A program made the translations under genes and the position numbers. The notes below the pieces were generated by a model. It was not told the DNA's origin. It ran no database searches and saw only the letters and a list, made by a program, of their open reading frames with translations. From NCBI GenBank assembly GCA_947627215.1, contig CANQVD010000015.1, forward strand, positions 1-64,000: a stretch of 64,000 nucleotides of DNA, in the 5' to 3' direction. Positions 1 through 12,082 of this stretch are shown in pieces. How positions within the stretch are numbered: position 1 is the first letter of the stretch; each line of letters begins with the position of its first letter. This DNA comes from an uncultured Eisenbergiella sp. (GTDB taxonomy: Bacteria > Bacillota > Clostridia > Lachnospirales > Lachnospiraceae).

Positions 1-196
1 TTGCGCATAATTTTTAAGGGATTTATAACAGATACTGCCAGATATGAGCTCTGCTGATAGAACTGCGGAAACTCAAGGAGATTGCCGTCTTGTTTTTGGA
101 AAGAAAATGGCTTATAATGGGGGAGCAAAAACGGGTGATCTGCAGCCGGCACGAGCGGTCTGCATGGATGAAAAGGATAAGGGAGATTTTACCGTT

Positions 197-832
197 ATGA
201 AACTGAAGCTTTTATTTCAGGGAGACAGCATCACGGACGCGGGGCGTGACCGGGACGACTGCCATGAAATGGGATACGGGTATCCCAAATATGCCGCGAT
301 GTATCTGAAGGAAAAATATCCTCAGGTGGAGTTTGAGTTTGTGAATCTGGGGATCAGCGGAGATCAGACAAAGGATCTGGCCGCACGGGTAGAAGAGGAT
401 TTCGTTGCCGTGCAGCCGGATATCGTTTCCATTCTGGTGGGGATCAACGATGTCTGGCATTATGCAGAGGAGCGGAACTGGCAGGACAACGGCCTGTTCG
501 AGGCCCGTTACCGCAAAGTCCTGCAGGCGCTGAAGGAGAGGACGCATGCGAAGATCATGATGATGGAGCCTTTTCTGATTCCGGTGGAGGATAAGGCATT
601 TTTCCGGGAGGACCTTGGTCCGAAAATCGAGATCATTCGCAGGCTGGCGCGGGAATACGCAGATGTTTATCTGCCCACGGACGGGCTTTTGCAGGCGGCG
701 TTCATCGGAGATGAGCCTGCCAGCTTCGCGGCGGACGGTGTGCATCCCACGGATAAAGGCTCTGAATTTATCGGCAGGCTCTATGTGCAGTATGTGAGCA
801 GTCTGGTGGAGCTGGTTATGGCGGGAATGTGA
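197..832 (+). CDS. SGNH/GDSL-type hydrolase
   Basis: ORF 44..832. Internal ATG at 197 starts MKLKLLFQGDSITDAGRDRDD with GDS block and later GxxDxxH-like DGVHPTDKG; typical SGNH hydrolase. Confidence 0.85.
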   Translation: MKLKLLFQGDSITDAGRDRDDCHEMGYGYPKYAAMYLKEKYPQVEFEFVNLGISGDQTKDLAARVEEDFVAVQPDIVSILVGINDVWHYAEERNWQDNGLFEARYRKVLQALKERTHAKIMMMEPFLIPVEDKAFFREDLGPKIEIIRRLAREYADVYLPTDGLLQAAFIGDEPASFAADGVHPTDKGSEFIGRLYVQYVSSLVELVMAGM

Positions 833-870
833 AACAAAAGAATACGGAATTGTACAGAATATTCTGCTTT

Positions 871-906
871 GGGACAGGCGGCGAAAAGGGTTTCGCCGCC
901 TGTCCC
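871..906 (+). terminator. Rho-independent terminator after the SGNH hydrolase gene
   Basis: gggacaggcggcgaaa-aggg-tttcgccgcctgtccc, 16-bp stem, followed by gcaattattttt. Confidence 0.8.
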
Positions 907-977
907 GCAATTATTTTTGGCCGCGCTTTTGAAATGATCGTCCGTCCGGCGATCGGATAAAATGCTCTGAAAATGGA

Positions 978-995
978 TCAGAACAAATGTTCTGA
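978..995. promoter_or_regulatory. LexA/SOS-box-like palindrome upstream of uvrBA
   Basis: TCAGAAC-AAAT-GTTCTGA, perfect arms; contains GAACNNNNGTTC, the core of the Gram-positive LexA box; sits just upstream of the uvrB promoter. Confidence 0.75.
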
Positions 996-1002
996 AAGGG
1001 GC

Positions 1003-1031
1003 TGTACAAACGGGAAGGCGTATGATATAAT
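1003..1031 (+). promoter_or_regulatory. Sigma-A-type promoter for uvrBA
   Basis: TGTACA - 17 nt - TATAAT with extended TGA before the -10. Confidence 0.65.
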
Positions 1032-1091
1032 CAGGCTGTTTTCAGGCGGCCCCGCGCTATTGTGCCCTTATGAATTTCGGAGGTGATATTG

Positions 1092-3089
1092 GTGCAGAAT
1101 GCGCAGAATATCTTCAGACTTCATGCTCCCTATCAGCCTACCGGCGACCAGCCGCAGGCCATCAAGAAGCTGGTGCAGGGCTTTAGGGAGGGCAATCAGT
1201 TCCAGACTTTGCTGGGCGTCACGGGTTCCGGCAAGACCTTTACGATGGCCAACGTGATCCAGGCGCTGAACAAGCCTACCCTGGTCATCGCGCACAATAA
1301 GACGCTGGCCGCGCAGCTTTACGGGGAGTTCAAGGAATTCTTCCCGGAGAACGCGGTGGAGTATTTCGTTTCCTATTACGATTATTACCAGCCGGAAGCC
1401 TACGTGCCTTCTACGGATACCTATATCGCCAAGGATTCCTCTATCAACGATGAGATCGACAAGCTGCGGCTTTCGGCCACGGCATCCCTGTCCGAGCGGC
1501 GGGATGTGGTGGTGGTGGCCAGCGTTTCCTGCATTTATGGTCTGGGCTCTCCGGACGAGTTTTCCGGGATGAGCGTTTCGCTGCGGCCAGGCATGCAGAA
1601 GGACCGGGACGACGTGCTGCGGGCGCTGATCGCCATCCAGTACGACCGCAATGACATGGACTTAAACCGCGGCTGTTTCCGGGTGCGGGGGGATGTGATC
1701 GAGGTCAATCCCGCGCAGGGCGGCGACCATCTGATCCGGGTGGAGTTCTTCGGGGATGAGATCGACCGGATCGCGCTGGTGGATCCGCTGAACGGGCAGG
1801 TGCAGGCCACGCTGGAGCATATCATCATATACCCGGCGTCCCATTATGTGGTGCCGCAGGAGCAAATCAACCGGGCCTGTGACGAGATCGAAAAGGAGCT
1901 GGAGGAGCGGATCCGCTATTTCAAAGGGGAAGACAAGCTGCTGGAGGCCCAGCGCATTTCGGAACGGACGAATTTTGATATCGAGATGCTGCGGGAAACC
2001 GGCTTCTGCTCCGGCATCGAGAACTATTCCCGGCATCTGACCGGAATGCCGGAGGGCGCGCCGCCCTTTACGCTGCTGGACTTTTTTAAGGAAGATTTTC
2101 TGATCATCATAGATGAATCCCATATGACGATCCCCCAGATCCGGGGGATGTTCGCGGGGGACCGCTCCCGGAAGCAGACGCTGGTGGATTACGGCTTCCG
2201 GCTGCCTTCCGCGCTGGACAACCGGCCGCTGAATTTCGGAGAATTTGAAAGCCATATCGATCAGATGCTGTTCGTTTCCGCCACGCCCAACGAATACGAG
2301 GCGGAGCACGAGCTTCTGCGCGCGGAGCAGATCATTCGCCCCACCGGGCTTCTGGATCCGCGGATCGATGTCCGTCCCGTGGAGGGGCAGATCGACGATC
2401 TGCTCGCGGAGATCCGTCGGGAGACCGACCACGGCAGGAAGGTCATGATCACCACCCTGACCAAGCGGATGGCGGAGGATCTGACCGACTACATGCGGGA
2501 AGTGGGCGTCCGGGTGAAATATCTGCATTCGGATATCGATACGCTGGAGCGGGCCGAGATCATCCGGGATATGCGGATGAATGTGTTCGACGTGCTGGTG
2601 GGCATCAATCTGCTGCGGGAGGGACTGGATATCCCGGAGATTTCCCTGGTGGCGATCCTGGACGCGGATAAGGAAGGGTTTCTGCGTTCCGAGACGTCGC
2701 TGATCCAGACGGTGGGCCGCGCGGCCCGCAATGTGGACGGCCACGTGATCATGTATGCCGACACGGTGACGGATTCCATGCGGGCGGCCATCGACGAGAC
2801 CAACCGCCGCCGTGAGATCCAGCAGCGCTACAACGAAGAACACGGCATCACGCCTCAGTCCATCCAAAAGGCGGTGCGCGATCTGATCAGCATTACGAAG
2901 GAGATCCCGTCGGAGGAAACGAAGTTCGAGAAGGATCTGGAGTCCATGAACCGGGAGGAACTGGAGAAGCTGATCGCGGATGTGCAGAAGAAGATGAAAC
3001 GGGCCGCGGCGGATCTGAACTTTGAGCTGGCTGCCGAGCTGCGCGACCGGATGATCGAGCTGAAAAAAGCGCTGGCGGACATGGACTGA
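1092..3089 (+). CDS. uvrB: Excinuclease ABC subunit B
   Basis: ORF 1083..3089. [31 protein letters not shown]-terminal UVR motif. GTG at 1092 fits RBS ggaggtg at 1079-1085 better than GTG at 1083. Confidence 0.97.
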   Translation: MQNAQNIFRLHAPYQPTGDQPQAIKKLVQGFREGNQFQTLLGVTGSGKTFTMANVIQALNKPTLVIAHNKTLAAQLYGEFKEFFPENAVEYFVSYYDYYQPEAYVPSTDTYIAKDSSINDEIDKLRLSATASLSERRDVVVVASVSCIYGLGSPDEFSGMSVSLRPGMQKDRDDVLRALIAIQYDRNDMDLNRGCFRVRGDVIEVNPAQGGDHLIRVEFFGDEIDRIALVDPLNGQVQATLEHIIIYPASHYVVPQEQINRACDEIEKELEERIRYFKGEDKLLEAQRISERTNFDIEMLRETGFCSGIENYSRHLTGMPEGAPPFTLLDFFKEDFLIIIDESHMTIPQIRGMFAGDRSRKQTLVDYGFRLPSALDNRPLNFGEFESHIDQMLFVSATPNEYEAEHELLRAEQIIRPTGLLDPRIDVRPVEGQIDDLLAEIRRETDHGRKVMITTLTKRMAEDLTDYMREVGVRVKYLHSDIDTLERAEIIRDMRMNVFDVLVGINLLREGLDIPEISLVAILDADKEGFLRSETSLIQTVGRAARNVDGHVIMYADTVTDSMRAAIDETNRRREIQQRYNEEHGITPQSIQKAVRDLISITKEIPSEETKFEKDLESMNREELEKLIADVQKKMKRAAADLNFELAAELRDRMIELKKALADMD

Positions 3090-3192
3090 CGTTCCTGGGC
3101 GTCAGTCCGCGCCGAGGGGCGCGTAAGAGCCGCCGAAAGCATTCCGCGGCCGCAGGCGGCCATGGAACAAGAGACAGAATGGAGCAAATTTC

Positions 3193-6054
3193 ATGGAAGA
3201 AACGAAGAAGATGCTCTCCCGGAAGAACTGCATTCGTATCCGGGGGGCAAACGAACATAACCTGAAACACATCGACGTGGATATTCCGCGGGACGCGCTG
3301 GTGGTGCTGACCGGCCTGTCCGGTTCCGGCAAATCCTCTCTGGCCTTCGATACGATCTACGCGGAGGGACAGCGCCGGTATATGGAGTCTTTGTCTTCCT
3401 ATGCCAGACAGTTCCTGGGGCAGATGGAAAAGCCGGATGTGGAAAAAATAGAAGGGCTTTCCCCGGCCATCTCCATCGATCAGAAGTCCACGAACCGCAA
3501 TCCCCGTTCCACGGTGGGCACGGTGACGGAGATCTACGATTATTTCCGCCTGCTTTACGCCAGGATCGGCATTCCTCACTGTCCGAACTGCGGCAAGGAG
3601 ATCCGGCGGCAGACGGTGGACCAGATGGTGGATCAGATCATGGAGCTGCCGGAGGGTTCCCGGATCCAACTGCTGGCCCCGGTGGTCAAGGGGCGGAAGG
3701 GCCGTCACGAAAAGGTGCTGGAGCGGGCGTCCCGCAGCGGGTATGTGCGCGTCCGCATCGACGGCAGCCTGTACGAGCTTTCCGAGCAGATCCAGCTTGA
3801 TAAGAATATCAAGCACAACATCGAGATCGTGGTGGACCGTCTGGTCGTCCGCCCCGGCATTGAACGGCGTCTGGCGGACTCCATCGAAAATGTGATGGCG
3901 CTGTCCGACGGCCTTCTGTACGTGGACCGCATGGGCGCGGGGGAAATGCTCTCCTTCAGCCAGAGCTTCGCCTGCCCGGACTGCGGCGTCAGCATCGAGG
4001 AGATCGAGCCCAGGAGCTTTTCCTTCAACAATCCCTTCGGCGCCTGTCCGGAATGCTTCGGCCTGGGCTATAAGATGGAGTTTTCTCCGGAGCTGATGAT
4101 CCCGGACCGCTCCTTAAGCATCAACGAAGGGGCCATCCGGGTGTTGGGCTGGCAGTCCTGCCATCAGCCGGGTTCCTTTGCCAATGCTCTGCTCCAGGCG
4201 CTGGCGAAGGAGTACGGATTCAGCCTGGATACGCCCTTTGAACAGTATCCGAAGGAGATCCAGGACATGCTGATCTACGGCACGGGCGGCCGGGAGGTGT
4301 CCGTCTACTATGAGGGACAGCGCGGCAAGGGTGTCTACCCCGTCGCCTTTGAGGGACTGATCCTGAATGTCCAGCGCCGGTACCGGGAAACCGCGTCCGA
4401 TCTCATGAAGCAGGAATATGAGACCTTCATGCGCATCACGCCCTGCGCGCTGTGCAAGGGACAGCGCCTGAAGAAGAGCGCCCTGGCAGTGACGGTCTGC
4501 GGGAAAAATATTCATGAGATCACGTCCATGTTCATCAATGAGCTGCAGGCGTTTCTTTCGGATCTGAAGCTGACCAGACAGCAGGAGCTGATCGGCGCGC
4601 AGATCCTGAAGGAGATCCGGGCCAGAGTGGGCTTCCTGGTGGACGTGGGGCTGGACTATCTCTCCCTGTCCCGGGCTACCGGCTCCCTGTCCGGCGGCGA
4701 GGCCCAGCGCATCCGCCTGGCGACGCAGATCGGCTCCGGGCTGGTGGGTGTCTGTTATATTCTGGATGAGCCCAGCATCGGCCTGCATCAGCGGGACAAT
4801 GATAAGCTGCTGGCCACGCTGAAGAATCTGCGGGATCTGGGCAATACGCTGATCGTGGTGGAGCATGACGAGGATACCATGCGGGCGGCCGACTATATCG
4901 TGGATATCGGTCCCGGCGCCGGTTCCCACGGCGGCGAGGTGGTCGCCTGCGGGACGGCGGAGGACATCATGAAGGTGCCGGAATCCGTCACGGGCCAGTA
5001 TCTGAGCGGCGTGAAGCGGATTCCCGTTCCCGAAAAGCGGCGGAAGCCCTCCGGATGGCTGACCGTCAAAGGGGCGGCGGAGAACAATCTGAAGGAGATC
5101 GACGTGGATTTCCCGCTGGGCGTTTTCACCTGTGTCACCGGCGTGTCCGGCTCCGGGAAGTCCTCTCTGGTGAATGAGATCCTTTACAAGCACCTGGCAA
5201 GGGACCTGAACCGGGCCAGATGCATTCCGGGAAAACATACGGGGATCGAGGGGATCCGGCAACTGGACAAAGTGATCAACATCGATCAGTCCCCCATCGG
5301 GCGCACGCCCCGTTCCAATCCCGCCACCTATACCGGCGTGTTCGACATGATCCGGGATCTTTTTGCGGCCACGCCGGACGCCAAGGCCAAGGGCTATAAA
5401 AAGGGCCGTTTCAGCTTCAATGTCAAGGGCGGGCGCTGCGAGGCGTGCTCCGGAGACGGCATCATCAAGATTGAGATGCATTTCCTGCCGGACGTGTATG
5501 TGCCCTGCGAGGTCTGCGGCGGCAAACGCTATAACCGGGAGACGCTGGATGTTCATTATAAGGGCAAAAACATTTTCGACGTGCTGGATATGACGGTGGA
5601 GGAGGCGCTGACGTTTTTTGAAAACGTTCCCAGCATCCAGAGCAAGATCCGAACGCTGTACGACGTGGGGCTTTCCTATGTGAAGCTGGGGCAGCCCTCC
5701 ACGGAGCTGTCCGGCGGCGAGGCCCAGCGCATCAAGCTGGCGGCGGAGCTGTCCCGGCGCAGCACGGGCAGGACCATCTATATTCTGGACGAGCCCACCA
5801 CGGGCCTGCATTTCGCGGACGTGCACAAGCTCATCGAGATCCTGCACCGGCTGGCGGAGGGCGGCAACACGGTGATCGTCATTGAGCACAATCTGGATGT
5901 GATCAAGACGGCGGATTATATCATCGACATGGGGCCCGAGGGCGGCCTGCGCGGCGGCACGGTCATCGCCGCCGGTACGCCCGAGGAGGTGGCGCAGGAT
6001 CCGGTTTCCTACACCGGGCAGTATATCAAAAAAATGCTGGAGCGGCAGAGCTAA
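3193..6054 (+). CDS. uvrA: Excinuclease ABC subunit A
   Basis: 953 aa, two ABC ATPase halves, CPNCG/CxxC zinc motifs, LSGGEAQRI signatures. Confidence 0.97.
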   Translation: MEETKKMLSRKNCIRIRGANEHNLKHIDVDIPRDALVVLTGLSGSGKSSLAFDTIYAEGQRRYMESLSSYARQFLGQMEKPDVEKIEGLSPAISIDQKSTNRNPRSTVGTVTEIYDYFRLLYARIGIPHCPNCGKEIRRQTVDQMVDQIMELPEGSRIQLLAPVVKGRKGRHEKVLERASRSGYVRVRIDGSLYELSEQIQLDKNIKHNIEIVVDRLVVRPGIERRLADSIENVMALSDGLLYVDRMGAGEMLSFSQSFACPDCGVSIEEIEPRSFSFNNPFGACPECFGLGYKMEFSPELMIPDRSLSINEGAIRVLGWQSCHQPGSFANALLQALAKEYGFSLDTPFEQYPKEIQDMLIYGTGGREVSVYYEGQRGKGVYPVAFEGLILNVQRRYRETASDLMKQEYETFMRITPCALCKGQRLKKSALAVTVCGKNIHEITSMFINELQAFLSDLKLTRQQELIGAQILKEIRARVGFLVDVGLDYLSLSRATGSLSGGEAQRIRLATQIGSGLVGVCYILDEPSIGLHQRDNDKLLATLKNLRDLGNTLIVVEHDEDTMRAADYIVDIGPGAGSHGGEVVACGTAEDIMKVPESVTGQYLSGVKRIPVPEKRRKPSGWLTVKGAAENNLKEIDVDFPLGVFTCVTGVSGSGKSSLVNEILYKHLARDLNRARCIPGKHTGIEGIRQLDKVINIDQSPIGRTPRSNPATYTGVFDMIRDLFAATPDAKAKGYKKGRFSFNVKGGRCEACSGDGIIKIEMHFLPDVYVPCEVCGGKRYNRETLDVHYKGKNIFDVLDMTVEEALTFFENVPSIQSKIRTLYDVGLSYVKLGQPSTELSGGEAQRIKLAAELSRRSTGRTIYILDEPTTGLHFADVHKLIEILHRLAEGGNTVIVIEHNLDVIKTADYIIDMGPEGGLRGGTVIAAGTPEEVAQDPVSYTGQYIKKMLERQS

Positions 6055-6069
6055 GGCCGAACCGCGGGG

Positions 6070-6286
6070 CAGAACGCCTCCGGCAGAAAGCGGCGCCCGC
6101 CTGCCCCGGCTGTGTGCATTCCTTTTCCGGACACGCTCGCGCTCGGAGAAAAGCGCAGTGGTCCTAGACTCAGCGGCGTCCTGGCGGACTTGCTTCGTCA
6201 AGGACCAGCGCTTTTCTGACGGTCCGGGAAAATGGAATGCACACAGCCGGGGCAGGCGGGCGCCGCTTTCTGCCGGAGGCGTTCTG
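6070..6286. repeat. Giant palindromic element: 53-bp perfect inverted repeat with nested inner stems
   Basis: 6070-6122 is the exact reverse complement of 6234-6286. The 111-nt spacer contains ttttcc/ggaaaa, agaaaagcgc/gcgcttttct and tggtcct/aggacca stems. Confidence 0.9.
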
Positions 6287-6586
6287 TGGGCCGGGATCAA
6301 CTCTGTGGCTGCCGGAAAAGCCTTAAGAAAATCATAAATTTTTCGGAATCCCCTTCCCAATTCCCGGTTTTTACGATATAATAAGCCCGGACTGTGCAAA
6401 AGAGGGGGCTTTATGCCCTTTCTGCGTCCTTTTCCCGGAAAATGCGGGGATGGCCGGACAGAGCGGCAGGCTGGATGGAAATGGGAATAGAAAGAACGGC
6501 GATCGGCCGGATGAACATAGATTTGGAAAAGGGCTTGACCGGGGCGCGGGGTATCGCCGCCGGGCGGGAAGGAGAGAGAAGAGAGC

Positions 6587-7576
<990 letters not shown>

Positions 7577-7630
7577 ACGGTATTTCTGTGAAGCTTGCAT
7601 AACCTGCGGGAGGTTTCCCGCTGCATAGGG

Positions 7631-7660
7631 AAGGGGCTGCCGGCTGGCGGCCCTTTTCCG
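7631..7660 (+). terminator. Probable terminator after mreB
   Basis: aaggggctgcc-ggct-ggcggcccttt stem followed by a short T run. Confidence 0.5.
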
Positions 7661-7697
7661 GTGGCGGGCGGCGGGGCCGGCGGAAGGGGAGTTTTGT

Positions 7698-9938
7698 TTG
7701 GAACGGCTGGAAGGATATGTTTCCCATATCATATATCGAAATGCGGAGAACGGTTATACCGTGTTTGAACTGCAGGCGGAAGAAGAGGTCACCTGTGTCG
7801 GTTCCTTTCCTTCTCTGGACGAAGGGGAGACGCTGGCGCTCTCCGGCGGCTTCACGGAGCATTCGGTCTATGGCCGCCAGTTTAAGGTCACTTCTTGGCA
7901 GGCGGTCACGCCGGAGGATACGCTCGGGATGGAACGCTATCTCGGTTCGGGCGCGATCCGGGGTGTGGGCATGGCGCTGGCGGCCAGGATCGTGAGACGG
8001 TTCGGACGTGATACATTCCGGATCATCGAGGAGGAGCCGGAGCGTCTGGCGGAGATCAGGGGGATCAGCGAGCGAAAGGCCATGGATATCGCCGTCCAGA
8101 TGGAGGAAAAGCGCGATATGCGGCAGGCCATGATCTATCTGCAGAAATACGGCATTTCCAACACGCTGGCGGTCAGGATCTATGAGACTTATCAGGACCG
8201 GCTCTACCGCGTTCTGGAGGAGAATCCGTATCAACTGGCAGACGATATCGAAGGGATCGGCTTCAAAAAAGCGGATGAGCTGGCATCCCGGCTCGGCATT
8301 CTCATGGATTCGGAGTACCGGATCCGGTGCGGGATTCAGTATGCGCTTCAGCAGGCGTCTGGGGAGGGGCATATCTATTTGCCAAAGCCCGTTCTGGTGC
8401 GCCGGGCGGCAGCCCTCCTGGAGGTAGGGGAGGAGGCGGTGGAGGACCAGCTTTCGAATCTGACCCTGGAGCGTAGAATCGTTTCGGTCAGAGACGGGGA
8501 TGCGGTGAACTGTTATGCGGCCGCCTTTTATTATGCGGAGCTTTCCTGTGCGCGGATGCTCCTGGAGCTGAGCGCGGCCGTTTTGTCCGGCGGCGCGGAA
8601 GAGGACGCCGCGCTTTGCCGCAGGCTCGAAGCGCTTCAGAAGGAAGAAGGGATCGAGCTGGACGCGCTGCAGAAGCGGGCGGTGCTGGAGAGCGTCCGGA
8701 ACAGTCTTTTTATTCTGACCGGCGGTCCGGGAACCGGAAAAACCACGACGATCAATATGATGATCCGCTATTTTGTGTCCGAGGGGCTGGATCTTTTTCT
8801 GGCGGCCCCCACAGGACGGGCGGCCCGGCGGATGACGGAGGCCACGGGCTATGAGGCCAGGACGGTACACCGGATGCTGGAGCTTTCCGGGGCCGCGCCG
8901 GAGGAAAACCGCAGAGCCAGCTTCCAGCGCAATGAGGACAATCCGCTGGAGGCGGATGTGATCATCGTGGATGAGATGTCCATGGTGGACATCTATCTGT
9001 TTCAGGCGCTTCTGAAGGCGGTCAGTCCGGGGACCAGACTGATCCTGGTGGGGGACGACAATCAGCTCCCCAGCGTGGGGCCCGGCCAGGTGCTGCACGA
9101 TCTGATCGCCAGCGGGGCATTCCCGGTGGTGTGTCTGGAGCGGATCTTCCGACAGGCCGGGGAGAGCGATATCGTGGTGAACGCGCACCGGATCAATCGC
9201 GGAGAGCCCATCGGTCTGGACAATAAGAGCCGGGACTTCTTCTTCCTGGAGCGGAGCAGCATCCCGGTCATTTACAAGCACATGATCCAGCTCATCCGGG
9301 AAAAGCTGCCTCCCTATGTGCAGGCGGATCCGTATGAGATACAGGTGCTGACGCCCATGCGCAGGGGCGCGCTGGGGGTGGAGACCCTGAACGGGATCCT
9401 GCAGACCTATCTGAATCCCGCCGATCCCTCCAAAAAGGAGGCCCGGATCGGGGAAACCCTGTTCCGGGAGGGAGACAAGGTCATGCAGACCAGAAACGAT
9501 TATCAGTTGGAATGGGAGGTCGTCAGCCGTTACGGCATTCCCGTGGACCATGGAGTGGGGGTTTTTAACGGCGATACGGGGATGATAAAGGAGATCGACG
9601 AAGGCGCACAGGCCGTGACGGTGGAATACGACGAGGGTCGCCGCGTGACCTACGGGTTTTCTCAGGCGGAGGAAATCGAGCTGGCCTATGCCGTCACCAT
9701 TCACAAGGCGCAGGGCAGCGAATATCCGGCGGTCATCATGCCGCTTCTGGGGGGCCCGCGGCTTTTGATGAACCGCAATCTCCTTTATACGGGCGTGACG
9801 CGGGCGAGGGACTGCGTCACGATATTGGGGAGCAGACAGGCAGTGGAGGAAATGATCGCCAACGTCAGCGAGGCGAAGCGTTACTCCAGCCTGGATAAGA
9901 GGATCCGGGAGCTGAAAGGAGAATTTTGCTCACACTGA
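7698..9938 (+). CDS. recD2: ATP-dependent RecD-like DNA helicase
   Basis: 746 aa; TGGPGTGKTTTINMMI Walker A, DEMSMVD, YAVTIHKAQGSEY; RecD2 N-terminal helix-hairpin-helix region. TTG start. Confidence 0.93.
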   Translation: MERLEGYVSHIIYRNAENGYTVFELQAEEEVTCVGSFPSLDEGETLALSGGFTEHSVYGRQFKVTSWQAVTPEDTLGMERYLGSGAIRGVGMALAARIVRRFGRDTFRIIEEEPERLAEIRGISERKAMDIAVQMEEKRDMRQAMIYLQKYGISNTLAVRIYETYQDRLYRVLEENPYQLADDIEGIGFKKADELASRLGILMDSEYRIRCGIQYALQQASGEGHIYLPKPVLVRRAAALLEVGEEAVEDQLSNLTLERRIVSVRDGDAVNCYAAAFYYAELSCARMLLELSAAVLSGGAEEDAALCRRLEALQKEEGIELDALQKRAVLESVRNSLFILTGGPGTGKTTTINMMIRYFVSEGLDLFLAAPTGRAARRMTEATGYEARTVHRMLELSGAAPEENRRASFQRNEDNPLEADVIIVDEMSMVDIYLFQALLKAVSPGTRLILVGDDNQLPSVGPGQVLHDLIASGAFPVVCLERIFRQAGESDIVVNAHRINRGEPIGLDNKSRDFFFLERSSIPVIYKHMIQLIREKLPPYVQADPYEIQVLTPMRRGALGVETLNGILQTYLNPADPSKKEARIGETLFREGDKVMQTRNDYQLEWEVVSRYGIPVDHGVGVFNGDTGMIKEIDEGAQAVTVEYDEGRRVTYGFSQAEEIELAYAVTIHKAQGSEYPAVIMPLLGGPRLLMNRNLLYTGVTRARDCVTILGSRQAVEEMIANVSEAKRYSSLDKRIRELKGEFCSH

Positions 9939-10627
9939 AGGATTTACTGTTTCCGCGCCGCTGCCCGGTCTGCGACAGGCCGGTAAAACCGGCGGGCGCG
10001 CTCATCTGCGGAGCGTGTGAAGGCGTTTTGCGCACCGTGCGGGACCCTGTCTGCATGAAATGCGGCAAGGAACTGACGGACGGGGGACAGGAATATTGCT
10101 TTGACTGTGCCCGGAAAAGGCATCTGTATGACAGGGGGATTTCGCTGTACCGCTACGGCAGCGTCCGGCAGACCATATACCGCTTCAAATATGCGGGACG
10201 CCGGGAATATGCCGCGTATCTGGGCGGGGAAATGGCACGGTACATGGGGCGTCAGATCCTGGCCTGGAGGCCGGACGCGCTGGTGCCGGTGCCGCTTCAT
10301 CCGAAGCGGCTGAAAAGCCGGGGCTACAATCAGGCGCTCCTGCTGGCGAAGGAGCTGGGAAGACAGCTTGGGATACCGGTTCCGGAGAACTGGCTCGTCC
10401 GCATCAGAAATACCAGACCGCAAAAACTGCTGGATGGAAAACAACGGCAAAATAATTTGAAAAACGCTTTTAAAATTGGGCAGAATGATGTAAAATTAAA
10501 TGTGATTGTAGTGATCGACGATATCTATACGACGGGAAGCACGATGGATGAGATCGCCGCGGTCTGCCGGCAGAACGGCGTCCGGAAGGTCTATTTCGCG
10601 GCGCTTTCCATCGGCAGCGGAGCGTAG
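9926..10627 (+). CDS. ComF family protein (phosphoribosyltransferase-like)
   Basis: N-terminal CPVCDRP..CGAC / CMKCG..CFDC zinc motifs and VIVVIDDIYTTGSTMDE PRPP-binding motif. TTG start with AAAGGAG RBS; overlaps recD2 by 13 nt. Confidence 0.9.
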   Translation: MLTLKDLLFPRRCPVCDRPVKPAGALICGACEGVLRTVRDPVCMKCGKELTDGGQEYCFDCARKRHLYDRGISLYRYGSVRQTIYRFKYAGRREYAAYLGGEMARYMGRQILAWRPDALVPVPLHPKRLKSRGYNQALLLAKELGRQLGIPVPENWLVRIRNTRPQKLLDGKQRQNNLKNAFKIGQNDVKLNVIVVIDDIYTTGSTMDEIAAVCRQNGVRKVYFAALSIGSGA

Positions 10628-10671
10628 CGGGCGGGCCGCGGGAGGCGGACCGCGACAGGAGATGGCAGCGG

Positions 10672-11061
10672 ATGGTAAATGAGGAAAAGGTCCTGCGGAT
10701 GACGAAAATGGCCGTTTATGAGGAAAAGCAGGGCAAGAAGGACCGGGCTGTTGCCGGATATTTCAGAAGCGACTATATCAGCGTTCAGATGATCCTCTCT
10801 TTTCTGGTGATCACCGCCGCGTTTTTTGCGGGCGCGGCCGCGTATATCTGTTTTCATTTTGAAGCGCTTTTTGAGGACATTTATTCCATGGATCTGATGG
10901 GGATCGGAAGGACCGTGATCACGCTGTACCTGGCCGTGATGCTTTCCTATCTGGCGGTGACCTGGCTGGTCTATGCGGTGCGCTACAGGCGGGCGAGAAA
11001 GCGTCTGAATATTCTCTGGGAATATCTGGACCGTCTGGACGAGACGGAAGAGGAATTCTGA
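10672..11061 (+). CDS. Small membrane protein of unknown function
   Basis: 129 aa with two hydrophobic segments; co-directional with the cdaA operon. Confidence 0.6.
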   Translation: MVNEEKVLRMTKMAVYEEKQGKKDRAVAGYFRSDYISVQMILSFLVITAAFFAGAAAYICFHFEALFEDIYSMDLMGIGRTVITLYLAVMLSYLAVTWLVYAVRYRRARKRLNILWEYLDRLDETEEEF

Positions 11062-11074
11062 AAGGACATAATGT

Positions 11075-12058
11075 ATGACAGAGCTGCTTTTAATGAAGGA
11101 ATACATAAAGGGATTTTACGCGAAAAACGAAGAATTTGTCGTACCGGTGCTGAAATTCCTGCTCGCCCTGATCCTGTTCTTCACGATCAACAGCCGGCTC
11201 AATTACATGGAGCGGCTGGATAACGCGGCGGTCGTTCTCGTGGCGGCACTCCTGTGTTCCTTTACGCCGCTGGGGCTCATGGTTTTTTTGTGCGCGCTTT
11301 TCCTGCTGGCGCACGTGTACGCGCTTTCGGTGGAGTGCGTGGCGGTGCTGGCGCTGGCATATCTGTTTATCGCGGTGGCGTATCTGCGGTTTTCCTCAAA
11401 GGGGCATCTGCTCCTGCTGCTGACGCCGCTTCTGTTCTGCTGGCACGCCCCCTACGTGCTCCCGCTGGCGGCGGGACTTTTCGGGACGCCCGCGTCCGCG
11501 GTGCCGCTGGTCTGCGGAATCGTGCTCTATTATGTGCTGCACTATATCACCGGAAACGAGCAGACGCTGGGCATGGGGACATCGGACTCCGCGCTGCAGC
11601 GGTTCCGGGATGTGTTGACCGGCGTCCTGGGGAACCGGGAAATGGTCGTCGTCGCCGTAGCCTTTGCGGTGACGGCGGTGCTCGTGTATGTGATCCGCCG
11701 GCTCAGCATCAGTTATGCGAGGGCTATCGCGGTCCTTGTGGGGATGCTGTCGAACATCGTGATCCTTCTGGTGGGGGACCTGATGTATGACGCCAAGTTT
11801 TCCATCCCGGGGCTGATCCTGGGAAGCCTTCTGGGCGGGATCGCCGCGCTGGTCATGCAGTTTTTCCGGTTCAATCTGGATTACGCCCGGACGGAAACGG
11901 TCCAGTTTGAGGATGATGAATATTATTATTATGTGAAGGCAGTCCCCAAGATGGCGGTTCGCACCCCGGAGAAGCGGGTGAAGCGGATCACCTCCCGCAG
12001 GGCGCATCAGAACGCCCGCCGCGGGCACGGGAAGGCGAAAGCCCGCAAAAGGGTCTGA
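11075..12058 (+). CDS. Polytopic membrane protein of unknown function immediately upstream of cdaA
   Basis: 327 aa, multiple TM segments, strongly basic C-terminal tail (RVKRITSRRAHQNARRGHGKAKARKRV). Confidence 0.7.
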   Translation: MTELLLMKEYIKGFYAKNEEFVVPVLKFLLALILFFTINSRLNYMERLDNAAVVLVAALLCSFTPLGLMVFLCALFLLAHVYALSVECVAVLALAYLFIAVAYLRFSSKGHLLLLLTPLLFCWHAPYVLPLAAGLFGTPASAVPLVCGIVLYYVLHYITGNEQTLGMGTSDSALQRFRDVLTGVLGNREMVVVAVAFAVTAVLVYVIRRLSISYARAIAVLVGMLSNIVILLVGDLMYDAKFSIPGLILGSLLGGIAALVMQFFRFNLDYARTETVQFEDDEYYYYVKAVPKMAVRTPEKRVKRITSRRAHQNARRGHGKAKARKRV

Positions 12059-12082
12059 CAGATGTAGATCAGGGGTTGGAAG

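Noticed and set aside
3083-3108. ggactgacg...cgtcagtcc hairpin at the end of uvrB
   Set aside because: No T-run; uvrB and uvrA are probably co-transcribed, so not called as a terminator.
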